From assembly GCA_946627565.1 (NCBI GenBank), contig CAMOVR010000001.1:1-64000 (forward strand): a stretch of 64,000 bases of DNA, read 5' to 3'. The position numbers and the translations under genes are program-made. The notes below the pieces were generated by a model. It searched no databases. It was not told the origin of the DNA and worked only from the letters and a program-made list of their open reading frames with translations. Origin of the DNA: an uncultured Clostridia bacterium (GTDB lineage: Bacteria; Bacillota; Clostridia; Christensenellales; Aristaeellaceae). Positions 8,429-17,360 of the stretch are shown piece after piece (position 1 is the stretch's first letter; each line of letters begins with the position of its first letter).

Positions 8429-9331
8429 ATGTCACCTTATGCAACTGTACTTGTCTGCGGCCTTGCTGCCTGCTTTCTTCTGTATGCACTCAGAGTGCGT
8501 ATGGACAAACTGTCCTTCAGGGCCTTTGGACTGTCTCTTCCCCTGATTCTGGTATTTGGCGTTATTTTTTCAAAACTGGTCTATGCACTGTGCTTCCTGG
8601 ACTTCTCCTATGTGGACGAATACTGGTTTGAAATAACGTTTCTTGGGTTAAGCCCCTCGGAATTCAGTGTGATCGGCGGGGCCGCCGGTGCCTGCCTGGC
8701 AGTTGTGCTGGCAGCGAAAGCAGTACATGCATTCCCCGCTCCCCTCCTGGATGCTTTTGCACCGTGCGGCGCGGTATTCCTTGCCTTTGTCCGCTTCAGC
8801 GAAATGTATCAGGGAAGGCTTGGCGCCGGTCCGCTGCTGGAGGGAACATCCATCCTGAGCCGTTTTCCTCTTGCCATACAGAACGACTATGGGGAATGGT
8901 TCCTGTCAGTCTTCCTGATGGAAGCCATAGCGGCGCTGGCCGTTGCTGCTGTTTTCTGGTTTGTTCCCCTGCGCCATGCCGGTCTCCGGGCGGAACTGAC
9001 GGCTGTCTATCTCGCACTTCCCCAGATCTTTTTCGAGAGCCTGCGTGCCATCTGCATGCGCTGGGGCTTCGTACGCTGTGAGCAGGTTTTCTGCGGCGTC
9101 ATCCTCCTGGTGCTGGTTGTTTCAAACGGCGCAAGGACAAAAGGCGGCATGAAACGCTTTCTTCCCGCCCTGGGCATCATATGCGCCATCGGTGTGATTG
9201 TCTTTGTTGAGTTTGCACTGGACAAATTCAACATTCCGCATCTTGTCAGCTACGGTCTTATGATTCTCTCCCTGGTGGCCATGGCGCTGTTTGAACACAG
9301 AAGCATTCATAACCTTCACACCGGCGCATAA
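8429..9331 (+). CDS. Divergent prolipoprotein diacylglyceryl transferase (Lgt)-like membrane protein
   Basis: A 300-residue polytopic membrane protein with about eight hydrophobic segments. The order of features resembles Lgt, which attaches diacylglycerol to the lipobox cysteine: a GLSPSEFSVIGGAAGACLAV segment (73-92), LLDAFAPCGAVFLAFVRFSE (106-125) and a later LPQIFFESLRAICM. However, the Lgt hallmark GRxGNFxNGExxG is replaced by RFSEMYQGRLGAG at 122-134, so the conserved asparagine and glutamate are missing; only the arginine and a glycine remain. It may be an inactive or repurposed Lgt relative. Weak AAAGGA ribosome site about 12 bases upstream. The family assignment is moderate; the loss of the motif is seen directly. 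Confidence 0.55.
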   Translation: MSPYATVLVCGLAACFLLYALRVRMDKLSFRAFGLSLPLILVFGVIFSKLVYALCFLDFSYVDEYWFEITFLGLSPSEFSVIGGAAGACLAVVLAAKAVHAFPAPLLDAFAPCGAVFLAFVRFSEMYQGRLGAGPLLEGTSILSRFPLAIQNDYGEWFLSVFLMEAIAALAVAAVFWFVPLRHAGLRAELTAVYLALPQIFFESLRAICMRWGFVRCEQVFCGVILLVLVVSNGARTKGGMKRFLPALGIICAIGVIVFVEFALDKFNIPHLVSYGLMILSLVAMALFEHRSIHNLHTGA

Positions 9332-9337
9332 GAATAA

Positions 9338-9361
9338 CCCACACAGGTGTTCCTGTGTGGG
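9338..9361. terminator. Hairpin between convergent genes
   Basis: CCCACACAGG (9338-9347) pairs perfectly with CCTGTGTGGG (9352-9361) across TGTT. Both flanks have only short T-rich stretches, so it probably works as a modest two-way terminator between the Lgt-like gene and the leucine-rich-repeat gene. Confidence 0.6.
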
Positions 9362-9370
9362 CTGTCTTAT

Positions 9371-10447
9371 TCAGGAGCCGATGATGATTATCTGCGGTGT
9401 CCTCTTCTTTTCAGGAGCATCCTCTGTTTTTTCGCCGCCGGATTCTTCGGTTTTTTCCACGGTTTCATCCTTTTCTTCGGCCGGCCCCGGTATTTCCAGA
9501 ATCACCGTGTCGCTGTCCGGCTCGCTTTTTACCGTGACGGTATTCTTAAGGGTTTCTTCATCTCCGGTGCCTGTGAAGGAATCCTCAAAGGGAACATAGA
9601 CACCTGTGCGGAACATGGCATGGATGACATCAAAATGCGGATGTTCGCGCCATGTTCCCCCGGTGGGATTGGATACATTGTTCAGTTCCAGATCCGGGAA
9701 ATACTCCATCAGCTGGCTGATCTGGCTGTTTGTCAGGGATTTGTCCATGCCCCGGTTGACGGATCTGCAGGTCCACAGCCGCCTGAGATTCTTCAGGGTG
9801 AATATGGGCGAAATATCTGCAATGTAATTGTAGGAGATATTGAGATCCATGAGATGGTCAAGGTCCGTCAGCGGGGTAATGTCCCGGACATTGTTGGTGA
9901 ACATTTCCAGATATTCCAGATTCTTCAGACTCCCTATGGGGGTGATGTCCTCCACTTTGTTGCAGGCGATGATAAGCACCCTGAGTTCCGGCAGCTCATA
10001 GAGGAAAGACAGGTCTGATACTGCATTGTGCCCGATATCAAGGGCTTTCAGATGCCGGCAGAAGCGCACAAGGGCAATGTCCGCATTGCCGTGGGTTTTG
10101 GCATTGGACATGTGCAGGGTGGAATAGGCAGTGATGTCGGTGCGTACTTCATGCTCTGCAAAGCGCATGGTCCATCCGAACTCGATATCCGGATAGCGTT
10201 CGGCCATCTCTTCGATGCGGGGCCGGTACACCGGCGTTTCAAACATGTTCACCTTTTTCAGATCCGTAAATGAATCGAGAAAGGTATAGAACGCATCAAA
10301 ATCAGTGACCTGCACCTGACCTAAGTCTATGAACTCGCTGGAAGTGTCAAATGAGCGCGTTCCGAAGCTTACAGTATCGGCAGCTGCCAGCGTGCAGAAA
10401 GAAAGCAGAAGGCAAAGCAGCAGAGGAAAAAGCAGTTTTCTTGTCAT
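9371..10447 (-). CDS. Secreted leucine-rich-repeat protein
   Basis: A 358-residue exported protein. The signal peptide covers about residues 1-23 (Met-Thr-Arg-Lys then a Leu-rich core). The middle holds internalin-type repeats of about 22 residues with the LxxLxLxxNxxxDIxPL pattern: ALDIGHNAVSDLSFL, VLIIACNKVEDITPI, YLEMFTNNVRDITPL and DLNISYNYIADISPI. After the repeats comes a disordered, acidic Glu/Lys/Thr tail ending in QIIIIGS, with no LPXTG sorting signal, so it may be released or wall-associated in another way. The start at 10447 is chosen because AAGGAG lies 6 bases before this ATG; another ATG 5 bases upstream is immediately stopped. The partner or ligand is unknown. Confidence 0.8.
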   Translation of the reverse strand: MTRKLLFPLLLCLLLSFCTLAAADTVSFGTRSFDTSSEFIDLGQVQVTDFDAFYTFLDSFTDLKKVNMFETPVYRPRIEEMAERYPDIEFGWTMRFAEHEVRTDITAYSTLHMSNAKTHGNADIALVRFCRHLKALDIGHNAVSDLSFLYELPELRVLIIACNKVEDITPIGSLKNLEYLEMFTNNVRDITPLTDLDHLMDLNISYNYIADISPIFTLKNLRRLWTCRSVNRGMDKSLTNSQISQLMEYFPDLELNNVSNPTGGTWREHPHFDVIHAMFRTGVYVPFEDSFTGTGDEETLKNTVTVKSEPDSDTVILEIPGPAEEKDETVEKTEESGGEKTEDAPEKKRTPQIIIIGS

Positions 10448-10583
10448 GTCATTCTCCTTTCGCCGGAGCCTGTTACGATGGTTCCGGCGGATATATGGCT
10501 TTACATGGTGCCGTAGGCCATGCACGGCACCGCGGCGTACGTATGGTTTCCGGCAGGGCCCGTACATGAGCCCTGCTTTGTGC
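10448..10583 (-). other. Structured 5' leader of the leucine-rich-repeat gene
   Basis: Between promoter and start codon lie three perfect stems: GCAGGGC/GCCCTGC (10553-10559 with 10570-10576), GGTGCCGT/ACGGCACC (10507-10514 with 10524-10531) and CGCCGGA/TCCGGCG (10461-10467 with 10493-10499). The last one ends directly next to the AAGGAG ribosome site. This could be a translational control element; I do not recognise a known riboswitch class. Confidence 0.4.
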
Positions 10584-10613
10584 AGTATAGCATGCAGACT
10601 TCGGATTCCGCAA
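10584..10613 (-). promoter_or_regulatory. Promoter of the leucine-rich-repeat gene
   Basis: On the minus strand TTGCGG (10613-10608) and TATACT (10589-10584), 18 bases apart, with TGC before the -10 box (extended -10). It implies a leader of about 135 bases. Confidence 0.55.
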
Positions 10614-10699
10614 CCTGGAGGAAAATGGCCGGTAGTACGGATATGCTCCGGAATTTCCCTGCATTTTATCTGCATGGATTTATTAAGAAAGGATACAGT

Positions 10700-12121
10700 A
10701 TGCATACCCCAGAAGAACTGATCAGCATCCGTCCCAGTGCCCGGCAGCTTTCCATCATGGAGCTGGGCTTCTACGCATTCATCCATTTCACAGTCAATAC
10801 ATTCACCGGCCGGGAATGGGGGGACGGGACCGAATCCCCTGATATTTTCTGCCCGACAGATTTTGATGCCAGACAGTGGACAGATGCCGTGAAGGCTGCC
10901 GGCATGAAGGGGCTGATCCTCACATGCAAGCACCATGACGGGTTCTGCCTGTGGCCCAGCCGGTACACGGAGCATTCTGTCAAAAACAGTCCGTGGAAAA
11001 ACGGGAAGGGCGATATTGTCCGGGAAGTTTCAGATGCCTGCCATGAGGCAGGGCTTGCCTTTGGCATCTACCTGTCTCCCTGGGACAGGCATGAGGCGGC
11101 ATACGGTCAGGGCAAGGCATATGATGACTATTTTGTCCATCAGCTGGAGGAACTGCTTACAAATTACGGGCCCATCTTTGCTGTCTGGTTTGACGGCGCA
11201 TGCGGAGAAGGCCCCAACGGGAAAAAGCAGTATTATGACTGGGACCGCTATTATGAGACAGTCAGAAGACTGCAGCCGTCTGCCTGCATGTCCGTCTGCG
11301 GTCCTGATGTGCGCTGGTGCGGCAATGAAGCCGGCCAGACCAGGGAAAGCGAATGGAGCGTTGTTTCCCGCCGGATGCTGGATACGGAACGCATTGCTTC
11401 CCTGAGCCAGCAGAAGGATGATGCGGATTTCCGTCTCCGCCCCATCCGTGCCCGTGACGCGGACCTGGGCAGCCGGGAAGCCCTGGCAGAAGAAAAGGAG
11501 CTGATCTGGTATCCTGCAGAGGTGAATACCAGCATCCGTCCCGGCTGGTTCTACCACCAGGAAGAAGACGATAAGGTAAAGACCGCTTCGTGCCTCAGGG
11601 AACTGTACCTCCGCACGGTGGGCGGCAATGCCTGCTTCCTTCTGAACATTCCCCCGGACAGGCGCGGACGGCTGGCAGATCAGGATGTACAGGAGCTTAA
11701 GGCCCTGGGAAGCTGGATCCGGGAAGCCTTTTCCGGGAATCTGCTGGAAACATGCAGTATAACGGATAATGGACATGTGCCGGGACACGGGGCAGATGAG
11801 CTGGTCCGGGAAAACGGAACCTTTGAGGCTGCGCAGGAGAAGGCTGAGATAACCATCTGCCTGCCCAAAGAGCTTAAGGCAGTACCGCTGGGCTATCTTG
11901 TACTCCGGGAAGACGTGCGGCAGAGCCAGCGTGTGGAAGCCTTCTCTGTGGATGTCCTGCAGGATGATGAATGGACAAATGTGTATAACGGAACCGTCAT
12001 CGGCAGCAGGAAAATCGTACCCGTCCTCAGGTGTGCCCGGTCTGTGCGCATCCGCATTCATGCGTGCCGGATGAACCCGATTCTGTCGTTTGCAGGGCTG
12101 TACAGACAGGTGGCAGATTGA
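10700..12121 (+). CDS. Alpha-L-fucosidase, glycoside hydrolase family 29
   Basis: A 473-residue GH29 enzyme that removes alpha-linked L-fucose from glycans. The substrate-binding KHHDGFCLWPS (77-87) and the nucleophile aspartate D165 in AVWFDGACGEG are conserved; IYLSPWDRH at 123-131 is also typical. The last 90 residues look like a small beta-sandwich domain. There is no signal peptide, so it acts in the cytoplasm on imported short oligosaccharides, or on a substrate brought in by a transporter not in this window. The ATG at 10700 follows AAGAAAGGA. It heads a run of plus-strand genes, 60 bases before the DUF512 gene, but shares no obvious function with them. No nearby lectin, transporter or fucose pathway gene is present. 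Confidence 0.88.
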   Translation: MHTPEELISIRPSARQLSIMELGFYAFIHFTVNTFTGREWGDGTESPDIFCPTDFDARQWTDAVKAAGMKGLILTCKHHDGFCLWPSRYTEHSVKNSPWKNGKGDIVREVSDACHEAGLAFGIYLSPWDRHEAAYGQGKAYDDYFVHQLEELLTNYGPIFAVWFDGACGEGPNGKKQYYDWDRYYETVRRLQPSACMSVCGPDVRWCGNEAGQTRESEWSVVSRRMLDTERIASLSQQKDDADFRLRPIRARDADLGSREALAEEKELIWYPAEVNTSIRPGWFYHQEEDDKVKTASCLRELYLRTVGGNACFLLNIPPDRRGRLADQDVQELKALGSWIREAFSGNLLETCSITDNGHVPGHGADELVRENGTFEAAQEKAEITICLPKELKAVPLGYLVLREDVRQSQRVEAFSVDVLQDDEWTNVYNGTVIGSRKIVPVLRCARSVRIRIHACRMNPILSFAGLYRQVAD

Positions 12122-12181
12122 CTTTTCAGCCTGCCTGACAGATAATGTTTTCGAGCATGGGATAAGGGAGGTGGACTGGTT

Positions 12182-13504
12182 TTGCCCAGTATGATTACCC
12201 ATGTACAGCCTGGTTCCATCGCTGAGCGTGCCGGTCTCCGTCCGGGGGACATCATGCACCGCATAGCCGGAGAGCCGGTGATCGATCAGATTGATTACCA
12301 GGCCCTGACTGCTTCAGCTTCCTTTACGATGGATATTGTCACCAGTGAAGGGACAGCAAAAACGATACACATCCGTAAGAAAGACTGGGAGCCCCTGGGT
12401 ATTACGCTGGATCAGTCCATTGTTTCTGCTCCGCGTCCATGCACCAATCACTGCATTTTCTGCTTTATCGATCAGATGCCGCCCAATATGCGCAGGACGC
12501 TGTATGTGAAGGATGATGACTGGCGGCTCTCTCTGATGATGGGCAACTACATCACCATGACCAACATATCGGACCAGGAGTTCGACCGGATCATCCGCCG
12601 GCGTGTGTCGCCGCTGTACATTTCCGTGCACGCAACGGATCCTGATGTCCGTATTGCCATGATGCGCAATCCCAGAGCCGGACAGATCATGGAAAGACTC
12701 CGGCTTCTTAAGGATGCGGGTCTGCATTTTCACTGTCAGGTGGTACTGTGTCCGGGCTGGAACGACGGCGAGATCCTTCAGAAGACCCTCAGGGACCTGG
12801 CTTCCCTGCATCCCTGTGCTGTTTCTGCAGCACTGGTGCCCATCGGACTGACGCGTTTCCGGGAAGGCTTGCCCTGCATAAAGCCCTATACCAGGGACAG
12901 TGCAAAAGAAATCCTGGATCAGGCCATGGTCTGGCAGGATATGTTTCTGAAAGAACTGGGTACGCGCTTTGTTTTCCCGGCAGATGAGTTTTACTGTCTG
13001 GCAGGCCAGGACCTGCCGGAGGATGAGGCGTATGAGGATTATCCGCAGCTGGAAAACGGTGTGGGCATGCTGCGGATGTTTGAGACGGACCTGCGCTTTG
13101 CAGCGGAAGATGATCCGGTTGAAGAGACAGAGGAAAGACACCTTGTGATTGCATGCGGCACCAGTGTGGCAAGAATCATGCAGCAGTGGTGCGATGAATT
13201 GCAGCCCCGGGGAACCCATGTGCAGGTAAAGCCGATTGTGAACCGTTTCTTCGGAGAATCCGTAACGGTGACCGGGCTGATTACCGGCGGGGATCTTATC
13301 GATCAGCTGAAGGATGTTTCCTGCGATGCCATTTGCATATGCCGGAATATGATCCGCAATGAAGGCGACCTGTTCCTGGACGATGTCTCCGTGGACACGG
13401 TCCGCAGCAGGCTCCCCGCGCCTCTTAAGATTGTGGAAAACACCGGTGAAGCTTTCTGGAGAGCCATCTCCGGCCTGGATGATGACACAGATGCAGTGAA
13501 ATAA
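12182..13504 (+). CDS. DUF512 family PDZ / radical-SAM-like iron-sulfur protein
   Basis: A 440-residue protein of the conserved clostridial DUF512 family. Residues 1-65 form a PDZ-like domain (VQPGSIAERAGLRPGDIMHRI). Next is a radical-SAM-like core with CTNHCIFCFIDQMP at about 82-95, whose CxxxCxFC cysteines suit a 4Fe-4S cluster. The C-terminal half is the DUF512 domain. Its function is not known; it sits next to der in many Clostridia, as here (24 bases apart). I use the TTG at 12182 because GGGAGG lies about 10 bases upstream; the ATG at 12191 would leave a 19-base gap. Confidence 0.85.
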   Translation: MPSMITHVQPGSIAERAGLRPGDIMHRIAGEPVIDQIDYQALTASASFTMDIVTSEGTAKTIHIRKKDWEPLGITLDQSIVSAPRPCTNHCIFCFIDQMPPNMRRTLYVKDDDWRLSLMMGNYITMTNISDQEFDRIIRRRVSPLYISVHATDPDVRIAMMRNPRAGQIMERLRLLKDAGLHFHCQVVLCPGWNDGEILQKTLRDLASLHPCAVSAALVPIGLTRFREGLPCIKPYTRDSAKEILDQAMVWQDMFLKELGTRFVFPADEFYCLAGQDLPEDEAYEDYPQLENGVGMLRMFETDLRFAAEDDPVEETEERHLVIACGTSVARIMQQWCDELQPRGTHVQVKPIVNRFFGESVTVTGLITGGDLIDQLKDVSCDAICICRNMIRNEGDLFLDDVSVDTVRSRLPAPLKIVENTGEAFWRAISGLDDDTDAVK

Positions 13505-13528
13505 CGAACCTAACAAATGGAGGAGAAA

Positions 13529-14857
13529 ATGGCAAAACCAATTGTTGCTGTTGTCGGCCGCCCCAATGTCGGCAAATCTACCTTTTTCAATAAACTGGCG
13601 GGCCGGCGCATCAGCATTGTGGAGGATACCCCCGGCGTTACCCGGGACCGGATCTATGCCGATGTGGAATGGCAGAACCATTCCTTTACGCTGATTGATA
13701 CCGGCGGTATTGATGTCCACTCAGAGGATGTGTTCCTGACACAGATGCGGCATCAGGCACAGATCGCCATAGAAACGGCAGACCTGATCTGCATGTTCTG
13801 TGACGGACGTCAGGGGCTGACGGATGATGACCGGGAAGTGGCCACCATTCTCCGCAAGAGCAAGAAGCCGGTGATTCTCTGTGTCAACAAGATTGATGAT
13901 ATCAATCTGAACGACAACATCTATGAATTCTATGAACTGGGCCTGGGGGATCCCATGCCTGTCAGTTCCACCAACATGATGGGCCTTGGCGATGTGCTGG
14001 AGGAAATCTGCAGCAGACTGCCTGCGGAAAAACTGCATGAGGAAGGAACCCATCCGGTCCATATTGCTGTGGTAGGCCGCCCGAACGTGGGCAAATCCTC
14101 CCTGGTCAACCGTCTTCTGGGACAGGAACGCACCATGGTTTCCGACATAGCCGGCACCACCAGGGATGCCATCGACACCCTGCTGCGCGCACCGGACGGA
14201 ACCGAATACAACATTATTGATACGGCAGGCATCCGCAGAAAGTCGGCCATTGAGGACGCAAGTCTGGAGCGCTACTCTGTGCTCCGTTCCATCGCCGCCA
14301 TCCAGCGGTGCGATGTGGCCCTTCTGCTGATCGACGCCCAGGATGGCGTCACGGAACAGGACACAAAGATTGCCGGCATCATCCACGACGAAGGCAAGGC
14401 TGTTGTGGTGATTGTCAACAAGTGGGACGCGGTTGAGAAGGATACCAACACCATGGAAAAGGTCAGGAAAGATGTGCTCGCCAGCCTGAAATTCATGGAT
14501 TATGCCCCGGTCCTTTTCCTCTCAGCCAAAACCGGTCAGAGGGTAAACACCCTGCTGAGCGTGGTGGATCAGGTTTATGCCCAGACCAACAAACGGATTC
14601 CCACAGGCATCCTGAACGATATCCTGCGGGATGCCATGGCAGACCTTCAGCCCCCGGCCGTCAACGGCCGCCGTCTGAAGATCTACTATGTCACGGAGCA
14701 GTCTGCTGCCCCGCCTACATTCATCTTCTTTGTCAATGATGAAAAACTGATGCATTTTTCCTACGAACGGTATCTGGAAAACTATTTCCGCAAATCTTTT
14801 GATTTTACAGGAACACCTGTACGGTTCATCATTCGCGAGAGAAAGCGTGAAGAATGA
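13529..14857 (+). CDS. der: Ribosome biogenesis GTPase Der (EngA)
   Basis: A 442-residue GTPase needed for assembly of the 50S subunit. It has the diagnostic tandem G domains: first VVGRPNVGKSTFFN with DTGG and NKID, then AVVGRPNVGKSSLVNRL with DTAGI and NKWD, followed by a C-terminal KH-like domain that contacts rRNA. ATG 13529 is preferred because GGAGG lies 5 bases before it; the ATG at 13517 has no ribosome site. plsY starts right after the stop. Confidence 0.97.
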   Translation: MAKPIVAVVGRPNVGKSTFFNKLAGRRISIVEDTPGVTRDRIYADVEWQNHSFTLIDTGGIDVHSEDVFLTQMRHQAQIAIETADLICMFCDGRQGLTDDDREVATILRKSKKPVILCVNKIDDINLNDNIYEFYELGLGDPMPVSSTNMMGLGDVLEEICSRLPAEKLHEEGTHPVHIAVVGRPNVGKSSLVNRLLGQERTMVSDIAGTTRDAIDTLLRAPDGTEYNIIDTAGIRRKSAIEDASLERYSVLRSIAAIQRCDVALLLIDAQDGVTEQDTKIAGIIHDEGKAVVVIVNKWDAVEKDTNTMEKVRKDVLASLKFMDYAPVLFLSAKTGQRVNTLLSVVDQVYAQTNKRIPTGILNDILRDAMADLQPPAVNGRRLKIYYVTEQSAAPPTFIFFVNDEKLMHFSYERYLENYFRKSFDFTGTPVRFIIRERKREE

Positions 14858-14858
14858 A

Positions 14859-15479
14859 ATGAGTGAAATAGTAAGGTATATTCTGGTGGCTGTCATAAGC
14901 TACCTTCTGGGGTCTATCTCCGTCGGTATTCTTCTTTCCAAACTGACGAACGGCCCGGATCTGCACAAGGTGGGCAGCGGTTCCACCGGCGCCAGCAATG
15001 TGCTGCGCACCATGGGCGTGAAATATGGTGTTATCACACTCTTTGGCGACTTTGCAAAGGCCATGCTGGCGGGAGGCATCGGCTGGTGGCTGGGAGGCAG
15101 CCTGACCGGTGCCATGATTGCAGGTCTGTTCTGCGTCCTGGGACATAACTGGCCGGTATTTTTCAAACTGGAAGGCGGCAAAGGCGTTGCCGCAACCTGC
15201 GGTGTGGTATTGACCACGTTTCCTGTTGCAGGTGTGATTTCCATTCTGGTCTGCATTGCGGTCATAGCCATCTGGCGCTATATCTCCCTGGGATCCATGG
15301 TCCTGGTGACACTGTTTGCCATTCTGGTATCCATTTTCTTTGCCCAGGGCAATATCTTCATTATCCTCTGGGCATGGGTCATTGCAGGATTGTGCATCGG
15401 ACGCCATCACGGCAATATCCAGCGGCTTCTAAGCGGCACCGAGCGGAAGATCGGTCAGAAGGAAGAGAGCAGGAACTGA
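14859..15479 (+). CDS. plsY: Glycerol-3-phosphate acyltransferase PlsY
   Basis: A 206-residue membrane enzyme that transfers the acyl group of acyl-phosphate to glycerol-3-phosphate, the first step of phospholipid synthesis. The three family motifs are present: YLLGSISVGILLSKL, VGSGSTGASNVLRTMG and GHNWPVFFKLEGGKGVAA. About five hydrophobic segments. It begins one base after the der stop; a GTG at 14847 overlapping der is an alternative start. In many Clostridia gpsA follows plsY, but here lepA does. Confidence 0.93.
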   Translation: MSEIVRYILVAVISYLLGSISVGILLSKLTNGPDLHKVGSGSTGASNVLRTMGVKYGVITLFGDFAKAMLAGGIGWWLGGSLTGAMIAGLFCVLGHNWPVFFKLEGGKGVAATCGVVLTTFPVAGVISILVCIAVIAIWRYISLGSMVLVTLFAILVSIFFAQGNIFIILWAWVIAGLCIGRHHGNIQRLLSGTERKIGQKEESRN

Positions 15480-15553
15480 CAGCAGTATGACGCCGGATAG
15501 CCTTTCCGGACCGAAAAAGAAATCGAGTTTATAATATGGAGGGCCAGACATTC

Positions 15554-17359
15554 ATGTCCGACCGCATTACCAAGATACGTAATTTCTGCATCATAGCCCA
15601 TATCGACCATGGCAAGAGCACGCTGGCCGACAGGCTCCTGGAACAGACGGGCGTTTTCGCCAAGCGTGAGATGGTGGAACAGATCCTGGATTCCATGGAA
15701 CTGGAGCGGGAACGCGGCATCACGATAAAAAGCAAAGCCGTGCGTATGAATTATACCGCACAGGATGGCATCACCTACGAGCTGAACCTGATCGACACCC
15801 CCGGTCATGTGGACTTTACCTATGAGGTCAGCCGTGCGCTTGCGGCCTGTGAAGGCGCCATCCTGGTGGTGGATGCCACACAGGGTATTGAGGCCCAGAC
15901 ACTGGCAAACTGCTATATGGCCCTGGACCATGATCTGGAGATTATCCCGGTTATCAACAAGATCGATCTGCCCAGTGCCCAGCCTGAGGTGGTAAGACAG
16001 GATATCGAGGATGTCATCGGGCTGGATGCTTCCTACGCTCCCTGTATTTCCGCCAAAACCGGCCTGAACATTGACCAGGTGCTGGAAGCGGTGGTCAAGT
16101 ATATTCCTGCACCCAAAGGTGATGAAAACCTTCCGCTGAAAGCGCTGATCTTTGATGCCTTCTATGACAACTACAAGGGTGCCATCTGCTTTATACGGGT
16201 CAAGGAAGGCGTAATCCGTCCGGGTATGCGTATGCGCCTGATGGCCACCGGCGGTGAATTTGATATCGTGGAAGTGGGTACCTTCTCACCGGGCTATACA
16301 CCCTGTGATGCACTGTATCCGGGTGACGTGGGTTATGTGGCGGCATCCATCAAGGATGTGCGCGATACCCGGGTGGGTGATACCATTACAGACAGTGCAA
16401 ATCCTGCCGCAGAACCGCTTCCCGGCTACAAGCAGGTTACCCCCATGGTCTTCTGCGGTATCTATCCTGCTGACGGCGCTGACTACCCGGCACTGAAGGA
16501 AGCCCTGGAAAAACTGCGCATGAACGATGCAGCACTGACATTTGAACCGGAGACATCGGTGGCTCTGGGCTACGGTTTCCGGTGCGGTTTCCTTGGCCTC
16601 CTGCATATGGATGTCATAACACAGCGCCTGGAGCGGGAGTTTGATCTGAACCTGGTAACCACCATTCCCGGCGTTATCTATCATATCACCAGGACAGACG
16701 GCACCGTGCTGTCCATCGACAATCCCACCCTCATGCCGAACCCCACAGAGATTGCATCCATGGAAGAACCCTATGTGGATGCACAGATCTACTCCCCTCA
16801 GGAGTATATCGGTACCCTGATGGACCTTTGTCAGGACAGACGCGGAACGTTCATTGATATGCAGTATGAGGGCAGCCGGGTCAAGCTCAATTATGAGATT
16901 CCCCTCAATGAGATCATCTATGATTTCTTTGACCAGGTCAAATCCCGCAGCCGCGGCTATGCATCTTTTGATTATGAACTGAAGGATTACCGAAAGAGTG
17001 ATCTGGTGAAACTGGATATCCTTCTCAACGGGGAGCTCTGTGATGCTTTCAGCCAGATTGTCTTTAAGGACAGAGCGTATCCCAGGGGCAGGACCATCTG
17101 TGAAAAGCTCAAGGATGTCATTCCGCGCCAGCAATTTGAAATCCCGATTCAGGCTGCCATTGGCGGAAAGATCATCGCCAGGGAAACGGTGAAGGCCATG
17201 CGCAAGGATGTGCTGGCCAAGTGCTATGGCGGCGATATCACCCGTAAGAAGAAACTGCTGGAGAAGCAGAAGGAAGGCAAAAAGAAAATGCGCCAGTTCG
17301 GTACCGTTCAGGTGCCGTCTGAAGCATTCCTTGCCGTCCTTAAGATGGATGAGACGTAA
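15554..17359 (+). CDS. lepA: Elongation factor 4 (LepA), back-translocating GTPase
   Basis: A 601-residue translational GTPase, the normal length. G1 is [15 protein letters not shown], the switch regions [10 protein letters not shown] and DTPGHVDF, and NKIDLP are intact; the LepA-specific C-terminal domain (ending in [19 protein letters not shown]) follows. It remodels stalled ribosomes and affects initiation and assembly. The ATG at 15554 is 10 bases after GGAGGG. It is one base ahead of hemW, a common clostridial pairing. Confidence 0.97.
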   Translation: MSDRITKIRNFCIIAHIDHGKSTLADRLLEQTGVFAKREMVEQILDSMELERERGITIKSKAVRMNYTAQDGITYELNLIDTPGHVDFTYEVSRALAACEGAILVVDATQGIEAQTLANCYMALDHDLEIIPVINKIDLPSAQPEVVRQDIEDVIGLDASYAPCISAKTGLNIDQVLEAVVKYIPAPKGDENLPLKALIFDAFYDNYKGAICFIRVKEGVIRPGMRMRLMATGGEFDIVEVGTFSPGYTPCDALYPGDVGYVAASIKDVRDTRVGDTITDSANPAAEPLPGYKQVTPMVFCGIYPADGADYPALKEALEKLRMNDAALTFEPETSVALGYGFRCGFLGLLHMDVITQRLEREFDLNLVTTIPGVIYHITRTDGTVLSIDNPTLMPNPTEIASMEEPYVDAQIYSPQEYIGTLMDLCQDRRGTFIDMQYEGSRVKLNYEIPLNEIIYDFFDQVKSRSRGYASFDYELKDYRKSDLVKLDILLNGELCDAFSQIVFKDRAYPRGRTICEKLKDVIPRQQFEIPIQAAIGGKIIARETVKAMRKDVLAKCYGGDITRKKKLLEKQKEGKKKMRQFGTVQVPSEAFLAVLKMDET

Positions 17360-17360
17360 G

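Noticed and set aside
10448..10583. A known riboswitch class in the leader
   Set aside because: I compared by eye with common classes (TPP, cobalamin, c-di-GMP, glycine, SAM, T-box) and saw none of their conserved cores.
15531..15536. TATAAT just before lepA
   Set aside because: No -35 box at the right distance and too close to the start codon; probably chance.
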